From: Tenggerimyces sp963762635
GTDB taxonomy: Bacteria; Actinomycetota; Actinomycetes; Propionibacteriales; Actinopolymorphaceae
Assembly (NCBI GenBank): GCA_963762635.1
Contig: CAVXLQ010000013.1
Coordinates: forward strand, 124,001-188,000
Direction of reading: 5' to 3'
DNA: 64,000 nucleotides
Part shown: positions 16,706 through 24,718 of the stretch, one piece after another
Position numbering within the stretch: the first letter of the stretch is position 1
Layout: each line of letters opens with the position of its first letter
Notes under the pieces: model-generated
What the model saw: the letters and a program-made list of their open reading frames with translations, nothing else
Told to the model about the DNA's origin: nothing
The model's database searches: none
Program-made: the position numbers and the translations under genes

Positions 16706-19183
16706 ATGCCTGTGCCTACGAATCTGCTCGACCGCCGGAGGTTTCTCGTCCTGACCGGGGGCGCGTCGACCGCGCTCGTCGTCGGCGCCTCGTCTGCCGC
16801 CGCGGACGTGGACCCGGCGCCGTTCACGCTCGGTGTCGCGTCCGGCGACCCGGCCCACGACAGCGTCGTGCTCTGGACCCGCCTCGCGCCGGATCCGTCC
16901 CGGCCCGACGGCGGTATGCCGGCCCAGCTGGTGACGGTCCGGTGGGAGGTCGCGCGGGACGAAAGCTTCCGCAACGTCCTCCGCCGCGGCGAGACCATCG
17001 CGCGGCCGGAGTCGGCGCACTCCGTCCACGTGATCGCCGACCGGATCGGGCCGAACCGGTGGTACTACTACCGCTTCGAGGTCGACGGGACGTACAGCCG
17101 AACGGGCCGGACCCGGACGCTGCCGACGCCAGGTTTCGACGCCGCGCGCCTCCGCTTCGCGACGGCGTCCTGCCAGAGTTGGGCGGGCGGCCCGTTCTCC
17201 GCCTGGCGGGATCTCGCCTCGCACGACCTGGATCTGGTGGTCCACCTCGGCGACTACGTCTACGAGACGGCGAACGGGAGTCTGCAGGAGTTCCGGCGCC
17301 TGCATACGCTTTACAAGACCTCGCCGGACCTGCGTGAGGCACATGCGCGGTTCCCGTTCTTCACGATCTGGGACGACCACGAGGTGCTCAACAACTGGGC
17401 GGACGACCACAACCCCAACCCTGATGGTCGGCCGTTCGCCGAGCGGCGGCGGGACGCGTTCCAGGCCTACTACGAGCACCTGCCGATGCGAACGGCGCCG
17501 CAGGGGCCGGACTACCCGATGTACCGGCGCTTCCGGTGGGGCGACCTGGCCGAGTTCTCCGTGCTCGACACACGGCAGTACCGGGACGCGCAGGCCTGCG
17601 GTGACGGGATCCGTCCGCCGTGCGACGACGTGAACGACCCGTCGCGGACGTTGCTCGGGCCGGAGCAGGAACGCTGGGTCGTCGATGGGCTGGCGAAAGC
17701 GGACGCGAGGTGGAACGTCGTCGCGCAACAGACGATCCTCGCGCCGTTCGACTACGACCTCGGGCCTGGGCTCACGTACAACCTCGACCAGTGGGACGGC
17801 TATCCGGCGGCGCGTCAACGTCTCCTTGACACCATCGCCACGCATCGGCCGAGTAACCCGGTGATCCTGTCCGGCGACTGGCACTCGCACTGGGTCAACG
17901 ATGTCTACCGGGGCGACGAGATCCTGACGTCGGAGTTCGTCGGCACGTCGATCTCGTCGGGGATCGGGTGGGACGCCGATGTTCGGCAGGGATTGGCGGC
18001 CAACCCGCACGTGCGCTTCTACAACGGCAGCTACCGGGGCTACCAGCTGTTCGACGTCACACCGGAGCGTTGGGAGACGACGCTGCGGATCGTGCTGAAC
18101 GCGGGAGATGCCGCGTCGCCGGCGTACACGATCGCCGCGTACGAACTGCGGTCGGGAGTGCCCGGTGTGCGCCGGATCGACGAGGGCGACGGACTGGCCG
18201 GGACGATCCGCGCCGCCGACCAGCGACCCTTGCCCAATGCCGAGGTCGTCGTTCGTCAGCCCAACGGTTCGATCGTGGTGCGCAGCTGGACGGATCCGAA
18301 GGGCGACTATCTCGCGTTCGTGCCGCCGGGTTCGTACACGCTCGAGGCTTGGGCCGTGGGGTACGTGTCGCAGAGCAGGGCCATCACCGTCGTGGAGGGT
18401 TCACCCATCCCTGGTGACTTCTCGCTGGAACGAGTCGTCGGCGCTTTCGCTGGAACGGGGCAGCGCGTTCCCGGGCCGGCGAGCGAGGGCGGTTCGCAGG
18501 ACGTCGTACTCGGCAACGGGCTCGTCGCTCTGACGTTGGCGGACGCGTTCAACGATCCTCAGCTTCCCAACGCTACAAAGGGAAAGCCGATCGATCTCGG
18601 CAGTGTTGGACATCTGGACCAGTTGGACTGGTGCAACCTGCCGTACGTCGCGTCGTCCGTTCCGGCCGGCACCGAGGCCTGGCAGCGCGGGCTCGTGCGC
18701 TCGACCTCGGTGGCGGTCGACGGCACGACGGTGACGGTCGTGGGTGCCGCGAGCGAGGTGCCGGGAGTGACCGTTTCGTCAACGTTCACAGTTGCTGCTG
18801 CCGATCCGTGGATCGCTGTCAACAGCACGTTGACGAACACGTCGGCGGCCGAGGTGGAGGTCTGGGTCGGCGACGCGATGGACCACGACGGCGCCGGCCA
18901 GCGGAGTGGCGTACCTGGCCACGGGGTGATCACGACACCGTACGCCAACCCGGCGCAGTACCAACCGGCGCGGCCGTGGGTCGGCATGACCGGCTCGGAC
19001 CGCCAGACGTACGGAATCCTCTATGAGGATGGCGGATTCGTGGCGTACGGGAACGGCAACTGGATCCAGAGCCGGTTCCGCGTCGTCCTGCCGGCGGGCG
19101 GTTCGTGGTCGTTCGCGCGCCGCGTCGTCGCCATCGACTCGGGGCCTGGCGCGGATCCGTTCGCCGTGCTCGACTCGCTGTAG
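16706..19183 (+). CDS. PhoD-like metallophosphatase with C-terminal beta domains, Tat-exported
   Basis: This 825-residue protein begins with a twin-arginine signal (DRRRFLVLTGG). A PhoD N-terminal beta domain follows (FTLGVASGDPAHDSVVLWTRL) and then the metallophosphatase core: HLGDYVYE near residue 182, FTIWDDHEVLNNW near 222-234, and ILSGDWHSHWVND near 394. PhoD enzymes are secreted Ca/Fe phosphodiesterase-monoesterases for phosphate scavenging and usually end near residue 520. Here about 300 more residues follow: a carboxypeptidase-regulatory-like domain (about 505-600, with GSYTLEAWAVGYVSQSRAI) and a second beta-rich domain of unknown kind. The ATG at 16706 fits the Tat signal. Confidence 0.87.
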   Translation: MPVPTNLLDRRRFLVLTGGASTALVVGASSAAADVDPAPFTLGVASGDPAHDSVVLWTRLAPDPSRPDGGMPAQLVTVRWEVARDESFRNVLRRGETIARPESAHSVHVIADRIGPNRWYYYRFEVDGTYSRTGRTRTLPTPGFDAARLRFATASCQSWAGGPFSAWRDLASHDLDLVVHLGDYVYETANGSLQEFRRLHTLYKTSPDLREAHARFPFFTIWDDHEVLNNWADDHNPNPDGRPFAERRRDAFQAYYEHLPMRTAPQGPDYPMYRRFRWGDLAEFSVLDTRQYRDAQACGDGIRPPCDDVNDPSRTLLGPEQERWVVDGLAKADARWNVVAQQTILAPFDYDLGPGLTYNLDQWDGYPAARQRLLDTIATHRPSNPVILSGDWHSHWVNDVYRGDEILTSEFVGTSISSGIGWDADVRQGLAANPHVRFYNGSYRGYQLFDVTPERWETTLRIVLNAGDAASPAYTIAAYELRSGVPGVRRIDEGDGLAGTIRAADQRPLPNAEVVVRQPNGSIVVRSWTDPKGDYLAFVPPGSYTLEAWAVGYVSQSRAITVVEGSPIPGDFSLERVVGAFAGTGQRVPGPASEGGSQDVVLGNGLVALTLADAFNDPQLPNATKGKPIDLGSVGHLDQLDWCNLPYVASSVPAGTEAWQRGLVRSTSVAVDGTTVTVVGAASEVPGVTVSSTFTVAAADPWIAVNSTLTNTSAAEVEVWVGDAMDHDGAGQRSGVPGHGVITTPYANPAQYQPARPWVGMTGSDRQTYGILYEDGGFVAYGNGNWIQSRFRVVLPAGGSWSFARRVVAIDSGPGADPFAVLDSL

Positions 19184-19188
19184 AAATC

Positions 19189-19222
19189 GAAGGAGCCGCC
19201 TCGTCGTTGAGGCGGCTCCTTC
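19189..19222. terminator. Bidirectional terminator between the PhoD-like gene and pckG
   Basis: A perfect 14-bp stem (19189-19202 with 19209-19222) closes a 6-nt loop GTCGTT, six bases after the phosphatase stop and 16 bases after the pckG stop on the other strand. It can serve both convergent genes. Confidence 0.88.
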
Positions 19223-19237
19223 ATCCAGGTGGGGAAC

Positions 19238-21109
19238 CTAGTTCTTGTCGAGGCGCTCCTTGAGCGCGTCGAGCTCGGCCCACAGCTCCGCCGGGAGGGT
19301 GCTGCCGAACTTGCCGAACCACTCGGCGATCATCGGGATCTCGTCCTTCCACTCCTCGGCGTCGACCGCGAGCGCGGCCTTGACCTCGTCAGCGGTCAGG
19401 TGGAGGCCGGAGATGTCGAGCGCGCCCTCCGCGGGCACGTTGCCGATCGGCGTCTCGACGGCTTCGGTGCGGCCCTCGATCCGTTCGATCGCCCACTTCA
19501 GCACGCGGCCGTTCTCGCCGAATCCGGGCCAGAGGAACGAGCCCTCGTCGTCGCGACGGAACCAGTTCACGTAGAAGATCCGCGGCAGGTTCGCCGGGTC
19601 GGTCCGGCGCTGCATCGACAGCCAGTGGGCGAAGTAGTCGCCGCCGTCGTACCCGAGGAACGGCAGCATCGCCATCGGGTCGCGGCGAACGACGCCCACC
19701 TTGCCCGCGGCGGCGGCCGTGGTCTCCGACGACAGCGTGGCGCCCATGAACACGCCATGCGTCCAGTCGCGCGACTCGGTGACCAGCGGCACCGTCGAGG
19801 CGCGACGACCGCCGAAGAAGATCGCCGAGATCGGCACGCCCTGCGGGGAGTCGAACTCCGGCGCGAGGATGGGGACCTGGCTCAGCGGCGTGCAGAACCG
19901 GCTGTTCGGGTGGCTCGACTTCTCGCCGTTCTTCGGCGTCCAGTCGTGGCCCTTCCAGTCGGTGAGGTGCGCGGGCGGCTCGGGGGAGTAGCCCTCCCAC
20001 CAGACGTCGCCCTCGTCGGTGAGCGCGACGTTGGTGAAGAGCGAGTTGCCCTTCTCGATCGCGCGCATCGCGTTCGGGTTCGTCGTCCAGCCGGTGCCGG
20101 GGGCGACGCCGAACATGCCGAACTCGGGGTTCTGCGCGTACAGGCGGCCGTCCTCGCCGAACCGCATCCACGCGATGTCGTCGCCGAGCGTCTCGACCTT
20201 CCAACCAGGGATGGTCGGCTCGAGCATCGCGAGGTTGGTCTTGCCGCAGGCGCTGGGGAACGCCGCGGCGATGTAGTGCGTGCTCTGCTCGGGGGAGGTC
20301 AGCTTGAGGATCAGCATGTGCTCGGCGAGCCAGCCCTCGTCCCTGGCGATCGCGCTGGCGATGCGGAGGGAGTAGCACTTCTTGCCGAGCAGGGAGTTGC
20401 CGCCGTAGCCGGAGCCGTACGACCAGATCTCGCGGGTTGCCGGGAAGTGCGAGATGTACTTGGTCTCGTTGCACGGCCAGGGCTTGTCCTTCTGGCCCGG
20501 CTCGAGCGGAGCGCCGACGGAGTGCAAGCAGGGAACGAAGTCGCGGTCGTCGCCGAGCTTGTCAAGGACGGCTTGCCCCATCCTTGTCATGATGCGCATC
20601 GAGGCGACGACGTACGCGGAGTCGGTGATCTCCACGCCGAACATGGGGTTTTCGTTGTCGAGCGGGCCCATACAGAACGGGACGATGTACATCGTGCGTC
20701 CGCGCATCGAGCCCTGGTAGAGCTCGCGCATCGTGCGCTTCATCTCGGCCGGCGCCATCCAGTTGTTGGTGGGGCCGGCGTCCTTCTCGCGGTCGGAGCA
20801 GATGTACGTGCTCTCCTCGACGCGGGCGACGTCGGAGGGGTCGGTGCGGGCCCAGAAGGAGTTCTTCTTCTTGGCGGGATTGAGTCTTACCAGGGTGCCG
20901 CCGGCGACGAGCTCGTTGGTGAGCTCGGTCCACTCGGCGTCGGAGCCGTCGCACCAGTAGATGGAGTCGGGCTGGCAGAGCTCGGCGACCTCGTCCACCC
21001 AGGCGAGCAGCTTGGCGTGGGTCGTGGGCGCATGGGCGCTCGCGCTTGCCGTTGCGCTTGGTGAGAATGCCTCGCCGGTCTTCGTCTGCGGGTTCAAGGT
21101 GGCCGTCAT
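19238..21109 (-). CDS. pckG: Phosphoenolpyruvate carboxykinase (GTP)
   Basis: This 623-residue enzyme interconverts oxaloacetate and PEP with GTP, linking the TCA cycle to gluconeogenesis. The GTP-type signature is clear: the P-loop FPSACGKTNLAM near residue 287, the substrate region NNWMAPAEM near 116, and FFGGRRASTVPLV near 437. The first ~25 residues are a Ser/Ala/Thr-rich extension. GGGAGGAA 9 nt before the ATG supports the start. It is monocistronic, closed by the hairpin at 19189-19222, and preceded by two 19-bp palindromes that are good candidates for its control. Confidence 0.97.
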   Translation of the reverse strand: MTATLNPQTKTGEAFSPSATASASAHAPTTHAKLLAWVDEVAELCQPDSIYWCDGSDAEWTELTNELVAGGTLVRLNPAKKKNSFWARTDPSDVARVEESTYICSDREKDAGPTNNWMAPAEMKRTMRELYQGSMRGRTMYIVPFCMGPLDNENPMFGVEITDSAYVVASMRIMTRMGQAVLDKLGDDRDFVPCLHSVGAPLEPGQKDKPWPCNETKYISHFPATREIWSYGSGYGGNSLLGKKCYSLRIASAIARDEGWLAEHMLILKLTSPEQSTHYIAAAFPSACGKTNLAMLEPTIPGWKVETLGDDIAWMRFGEDGRLYAQNPEFGMFGVAPGTGWTTNPNAMRAIEKGNSLFTNVALTDEGDVWWEGYSPEPPAHLTDWKGHDWTPKNGEKSSHPNSRFCTPLSQVPILAPEFDSPQGVPISAIFFGGRRASTVPLVTESRDWTHGVFMGATLSSETTAAAAGKVGVVRRDPMAMLPFLGYDGGDYFAHWLSMQRRTDPANLPRIFYVNWFRRDDEGSFLWPGFGENGRVLKWAIERIEGRTEAVETPIGNVPAEGALDISGLHLTADEVKAALAVDAEEWKDEIPMIAEWFGKFGSTLPAELWAELDALKERLDKN

Positions 21110-21240
21110 CTGGTCCGATTCCTCCCGGGAGCCTGTGGCCGGTCGAACTGCGACCGTTCTTCGAAGTTAGGTCTGTGGCTACCCGAGGGAGAGGATTCGA
21201 AGGGTGGTCGTGGTCACAAGGTCGGGCCTTTTGACGCGAT

Positions 21241-21259
21241 CTTGCGCTGAATCTGCAAG
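21241..21259. promoter_or_regulatory. 19-bp CTTGC...GCAAG site 1 upstream of pckG
   Basis: CTTGCGCTGAATCTGCAAG has CTTGC/GCAAG arms. It lies 132-150 bp upstream of the pckG start and matches the spacing and ends of a second site 44 bp away. Confidence 0.5.
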
Positions 21260-21284
21260 AAGTGAGCGCTGGCCTGGCGCTTTC

Positions 21285-21303
21285 CTTGCGGATCTTCCGC
21301 AAG
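21285..21303. promoter_or_regulatory. 19-bp CTTGCGGA...TCCGCAAG site 2 upstream of pckG
   Basis: CTTGCGGATCTTCCGCAAG has perfect 8-bp arms with a 3-bp centre. It is a strong operator-like palindrome, four helical turns from site 1, suggesting a dimeric regulator bound twice on one DNA face. Confidence 0.6.
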
Positions 21304-21421
21304 CCGCCTTAGCTGGTCCGGACCAGACCATACCTAGGTCGATCCAGCGCCGAACCTCTCGACGCAGAGAGATCGCGACGCCATCCGTGCTGAACGTGGG
21401 TCGAGGCGATCGGCGGCCGGT

Positions 21422-21453
21422 CGTTATGGCCGTCCCATATCGTCCCCATAACG
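21422..21453. promoter_or_regulatory. Inverted repeat in front of the secreted-protein gene
   Basis: CGTTATGG (21422-21429) and CCATAACG (21446-21453) are perfect 8-bp arms 16 bp apart, just upstream of a possible -10 at 21472. The layout fits a two-half-site operator. Confidence 0.45.
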
Positions 21454-21497
21454 CCTCTTCCTAGGCTGACTCGCCATCCAGCCCCAGGGAGGAATTC

Positions 21498-22010
21498 ATG
21501 CACATCCGCAGCATCGTGAGGCCCGTCATGGGCGGCGTCGCGCTAGCCGCGTGCTTGGCGATCGGAGGGGTATCGCCGGCCCACGCGTACTCGCCGGACC
21601 CCAAGGTGACCAAGATCTATGTCGACACCGACGACTGCCTCAGCGACCTGTTCAGCTGCTCCGACTCCGATCCCGACGACGGAACCTGGTTCGCGTACGA
21701 CAAGGGCGGAGTGGCGACCAAGCTGGAGCTCTGGCACAAGGGGAAGTTCGTGGGGAAGGTGGAGTTCCATCCCAAGGGCGAGAAGCTGCGCCTCGTCGAC
21801 TTCCGGGACGACGGCGACACCTTCTACGTCGTCGCTCGCTGGTACGCCCACGGCCAGACCTGGCAGCATCCCATCAGGCCGCCGGGTGGCTCGGGGGTCA
21901 ACCGGATTCTGAGTGACATGTCGATCCCCGACGGCACGCTCGTCGATGTCGCGGTGTATGACAACGGGTACGGCAAGGACCTGATCGGCAGGACCACCGG
22001 GACCGCATAG
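21498..22010 (+). CDS. Secreted hypothetical protein
   Basis: This 170-residue protein has a Sec signal peptide (about residues 1-30, cleavage after SPAHA) and a mature part rich in Asp, Gly and aromatic residues with several short beta-like stretches. DDCLSDLFSCSDSDPDDG near residues 45-62 holds two cysteines in an acidic loop that could bind calcium. I recognise no family. GGGAGG precedes the ATG. It stands alone between the pckG and two-component loci. Confidence 0.75.
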   Translation: MHIRSIVRPVMGGVALAACLAIGGVSPAHAYSPDPKVTKIYVDTDDCLSDLFSCSDSDPDDGTWFAYDKGGVATKLELWHKGKFVGKVEFHPKGEKLRLVDFRDDGDTFYVVARWYAHGQTWQHPIRPPGGSGVNRILSDMSIPDGTLVDVAVYDNGYGKDLIGRTTGTA

Positions 22011-22053
22011 CCATCGGCGAGCCCGACGTGGTGTTCCAGCGCAGCGGCTCCGC

Positions 22054-22069
22054 ATGAGGAAGTCCTCAG
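22054..22069. promoter_or_regulatory. ATGAG-N6-CTCA site A
   Basis: ATGAGGAAGTCCTCAG contains a perfect TGAGGA/TCCTCA inverted repeat. It shares the ATGAG-N6-CTCA frame with two further sites flanking the two-component genes. Confidence 0.45.
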
Positions 22070-22120
22070 CGTGGTCTCGTCGCGCTTCTCTCCCTGACGG
22101 CCTAGCGTCCCCGGCCGTTC

Positions 22121-22136
22121 ATGAGAGGATTCTCAT
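22121..22136. promoter_or_regulatory. ATGAG-N6-CTCAT site B before the response regulator
   Basis: ATGAGAGGATTCTCAT is a palindrome with 6-bp arms, 64 bp upstream of the response regulator start. It is a likely autoregulatory site for that protein. Confidence 0.55.
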
Positions 22137-22199
22137 CTCGCTGTCGTTGAGGATTCCGGCGAAACGGCTGACGCTGGTACCGATGAGCCTGACAACGAA

Positions 22200-22874
22200 A
22201 TGGTCGCCGCCTTGAGCCGGATCCTGATAGCCGAGGACGAAGCCCGGATCTCCGCCTTCATCGAGAAGGGCCTTCGCGCCAACGGGTTCACCAGCACTGC
22301 CGTGACGAACGGCGCGACCGCGATCGACTTCGCGACCACCGGTGAGTACGACCTGCTCGTTCTCGATCTCGGACTGCCCGATCTGGACGGTTTCTCCGTC
22401 CTTCGAAGGCTGCGCGAGGCGCGCAACCTGATCCCGGTCATCATCCTGACCGCGCGCGACACCGTGACCGACACCGTCGCCGGGCTCGAGGGTGGCGCGG
22501 ACGACTACATGAGCAAGCCGTTCCGCTTCGAGGAACTGCTCGCGCGGATCCGTCTGCGCTTACGGGACGAGCGATCCGCCGAGATCACCGTGCTGCGGTA
22601 CGGCGATCTGTCGCTGGATCTGCGGACGCGGCGTGCGTCGATCGAGGGCAAGACGGTGGAGCTGACGGCGCGGGAGTACCTGCTCGCGGAGACGTTCCTG
22701 CGCAACCCCGACCAGGTGTTGTCGCGGGAGCAGCTGCTCTCGCGCGTATGGGGTTACGACTTCGATCCGGGGTCGAACATCGTCGATGTCTACGTTCGCT
22801 ACCTGCGCCGGAAGATCGGGTCGGAGCGGATCTCGACCGTACGCGGAATGGGCTATCGGTTGACCGCGCCGTAG
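22200..22874 (+). CDS. OmpR-family response regulator
   Basis: This 224-residue protein has a receiver domain (about residues 5-118) with acidic residues at 12-13, phospho-acceptor Asp56 in LLVLDLGLPD, and the conserved Lys in SKPF. A winged-helix OmpR/PhoB output domain follows (about 130-222, with VELTAREYLLAETFL and YVRYLRRKIG). Its partner kinase is encoded on the opposite strand, and the two genes converge and overlap by 22 nt at their 3' ends. The palindrome at 22121 lies in its promoter. Confidence 0.94.
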   Translation: MVAALSRILIAEDEARISAFIEKGLRANGFTSTAVTNGATAIDFATTGEYDLLVLDLGLPDLDGFSVLRRLREARNLIPVIILTARDTVTDTVAGLEGGADDYMSKPFRFEELLARIRLRLRDERSAEITVLRYGDLSLDLRTRRASIEGKTVELTAREYLLAETFLRNPDQVLSREQLLSRVWGYDFDPGSNIVDVYVRYLRRKIGSERISTVRGMGYRLTAP

Positions 22875-24226
22875 ATCGGCAGCACCTCGGTCCGGTCCTC
22901 GTGAGGCTCTCGCACGTACGGGATGACCAACGTGAAGACCGCGCCGGCGCCAGGGCGGCTGTCGAGCTCGACGCGGCCGCCGAACGCCTCGGCGATGGCC
23001 GAGACGATCGCCAGGCCGAGGCCTGAGCCGTCGTAGCTGGCCGCGCCGCGTTGGAACCGTTCGAAGATCCTGGCCGCGTCCGCTGGAGTGATGCCCGGGC
23101 CGGTGTCGCGCACCCAGATCCGTACGGTGCCGCTGAGGCCGTCGACGTGCGTGCCGACCGCGACGACGTCGCTCGGTGTCGTGTGCTTGACCGCGTTGTC
23201 GGCGAGCTGGAGCAGCGCCTGGGTGAGGCGGTGGGCGTCGGCCAGGACGATCGCGTGGGAGCTCGCGTCGACCCGCCAGTGCCGGTCGCCGAGGCCGCGC
23301 GCCTTGTCGAGGATGTCGTCGAGGAGCTCGCCGAGGTCGACGGGTGCGAGGCGCAGGAAGTCGGGGCGTTCGGCCTTGGCCAGCGTGATGAGGTCCTCGA
23401 CGAGCCGGCTCATCCGGTCGAGCTCGTCGAGGACGAGCGCCTTGGTGTCGGCGATGTCCTGCGGGTTGGAGTGGTCGAGGAGCTCGAGGTGGCCGCGGAC
23501 GATGGTGATCGGCGTTCTGAGCTCGTGGCTGGCGTCGTCGAGGAACTGCCTTTGGGTACGGAACGCCGCTTCGAGGCGGTCGAGCATGGCGTTGAACGTC
23601 CGGGCCAGCTCGGAGATGTCGTCGTCGCCGTTGACCTGGATGCGCTTGGTGAGGTCGTTCTCGCTGATCAGCTGGGCGGTTTGGCGTACGAGCCGCGCCG
23701 GCTTGAGGAGGCGGCCCGCGACGATCCAGCCGACCGCGCCGACGAGAACGAGCCCGGCGGCGGCGACGACCGTGTACGTGCCGATGACCTCGTCGAACTC
23801 CGCGAGCGCGTCGTCGATCCGGTGCGCGACGACCCAGCCGTAGGTCCGATCGCCTTGCCGTACAGGGAGAACGGCGATGCGTACGGTGCCGGCCCGCGTG
23901 TCGACGTGGGCGAAGTCGGGTTTGCCGGTGGCGAGGATCGCCCGGACCGCGCGGTGGAACTCCTCGTCCGTACGGATCGCGTCGGCCTGCTCGCCGGGCG
24001 AGTAGTAGGCGATGCGGTCGTTCAGGAAGCCGAACATCGCCTCGTGGCGGTCGGGGACGTTGCGCTGGAGAGCCATGAAGAGGAGGTCTTGGGGTCTTTC
24101 GTCTCGTTGGTTCGGATCGGTGGCGAGGGTGCGGAACTCGTCGAGCTCCTGGGCGAGGGATCGGTCGACGCGGGCCTCGATGCGGGCCCGTTCGACCACG
24201 TAGACGGCCGCGCCGGCGAAGGTCAT
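22853..24226 (-). CDS. Sensor histidine kinase (N-terminus probably frameshifted)
   Basis: The 457-residue reading frame contains an extracytoplasmic sensor region (about 20-165), a membrane helix near VVAAAGLVLVGAVGWIVAG, HAMP, a HisKA domain with DDASHELRTP and an HATPase domain with DNAVKH and GSGLGLAIV. The first membrane helix is cut: the frame opens at TFAGAAVYVV. Upstream, the neighbouring frame holds the expected start, an ATG at 24353 followed by RAWIRGIAETLRSARLRIL, and continues in frame only up to about 24260. One extra base or two missing bases near 24255-24262 would join the parts into a normal kinase of about 500 residues. As written, the protein would have one full membrane helix only. 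Confidence 0.85.
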   Translation of the reverse strand: MTFAGAAVYVVERARIEARVDRSLAQELDEFRTLATDPNQRDERPQDLLFMALQRNVPDRHEAMFGFLNDRIAYYSPGEQADAIRTDEEFHRAVRAILATGKPDFAHVDTRAGTVRIAVLPVRQGDRTYGWVVAHRIDDALAEFDEVIGTYTVVAAAGLVLVGAVGWIVAGRLLKPARLVRQTAQLISENDLTKRIQVNGDDDISELARTFNAMLDRLEAAFRTQRQFLDDASHELRTPITIVRGHLELLDHSNPQDIADTKALVLDELDRMSRLVEDLITLAKAERPDFLRLAPVDLGELLDDILDKARGLGDRHWRVDASSHAIVLADAHRLTQALLQLADNAVKHTTPSDVVAVGTHVDGLSGTVRIWVRDTGPGITPADAARIFERFQRGAASYDGSGLGLAIVSAIAEAFGGRVELDSRPGAGAVFTLVIPYVREPHEDRTEVLPIYGAVNR

Positions 24227-24315
24227 GCCGAGCGCGGTGAGGAGGAGGACCGCAGCCGAGGATCCGCAGCCTGGCCGACCGCAGGGTCTCGGCGATGCCG
24301 CGAATCCAGGCGCGG

Positions 24316-24681
24316 CTAGTCGTTGTCTCCGTCGTCGTCGCCTTCCCTGTCATCGTCGTCGCCATCGTCGTCGCCATCGTCGTCGTTGGGCTGCTGCGGC
24401 TGCTTCGTCTTGGCTGGCTGGTCGTCATCATCGTCGCCCGTCGCGGCCCGCGGCAACGGCGCGACCGGCGCCGGTGGCACCGAGGGCGAGGCACTCTCGG
24501 GTACGACGGGTGCGTCCAGCTCGACCCGCCCGCCGAGATCCGGCTCGCCGACCGCCCTGTCCAGCGCGGTCCCCGCGATCAGCCCACCTACGCCCACCAC
24601 ACCGAGCACCCCGGCGACGATGCCGATGATCTTCGTTCTGACCATGTTGGCGAGTCTGGTCGGTATTGGAGAGAGGACCAT
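24316..24681 (-). CDS. Small membrane-anchored protein with acidic Asp-rich tail
   Basis: This 121-residue protein has one membrane segment (IIGIVAGVLGVVGVGGLIAG, about residues 18-37), a Pro/Ala/Val linker and an extracytoplasmic tail of Asp, Gly and Glu with a few Gln/Lys residues. Such tails can bind cations. It lies directly upstream of the histidine kinase on the same strand and overlaps the likely true kinase start (24353) by 38 nt, which suggests a sensor accessory role. The start may be ATG 24681 or the in-frame ATG at 24645. A promoter palindrome lies 10 nt upstream. Confidence 0.7.
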   Translation of the reverse strand: MVLSPIPTRLANMVRTKIIGIVAGVLGVVGVGGLIAGTALDRAVGEPDLGGRVELDAPVVPESASPSVPPAPVAPLPRAATGDDDDDQPAKTKQPQQPNDDDGDDDGDDDDREGDDDGDND

Positions 24682-24690
24682 GAACGCCAG

Positions 24691-24706
24691 ATGAGAGTTC
24701 TCTCAT
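24691..24706. promoter_or_regulatory. ATGAG-N6-CTCAT site C between the sensor operon and DinB gene
   Basis: ATGAGAGTTCTCTCAT has perfect 7-bp arms around TT. It sits in the 37-bp gap between the divergent acidic-tail/kinase operon and the DinB-like gene, so one bound dimer could control both. Confidence 0.65.
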
Positions 24707-24718
24707 AGGCTCCGGCGC

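Larger units (their letters stand above)
21110..21497. other. Divergent intergenic region between pckG and a secreted-protein gene
   Basis: These 388 bases contain no plausible gene. They carry the promoter of pckG on the minus strand and of the secreted protein on the plus strand, three separate palindromic sites listed individually, and a TAGGCT hexamer (21472-21477) that may be the -10 of the plus-strand gene. Confidence 0.6.

Noticed and set aside
19229..21064. A 611-codon plus-strand frame across pckG
   Set aside because: It lies entirely antisense to a perfect PEP carboxykinase and crosses the terminator; no domain is recognisable.
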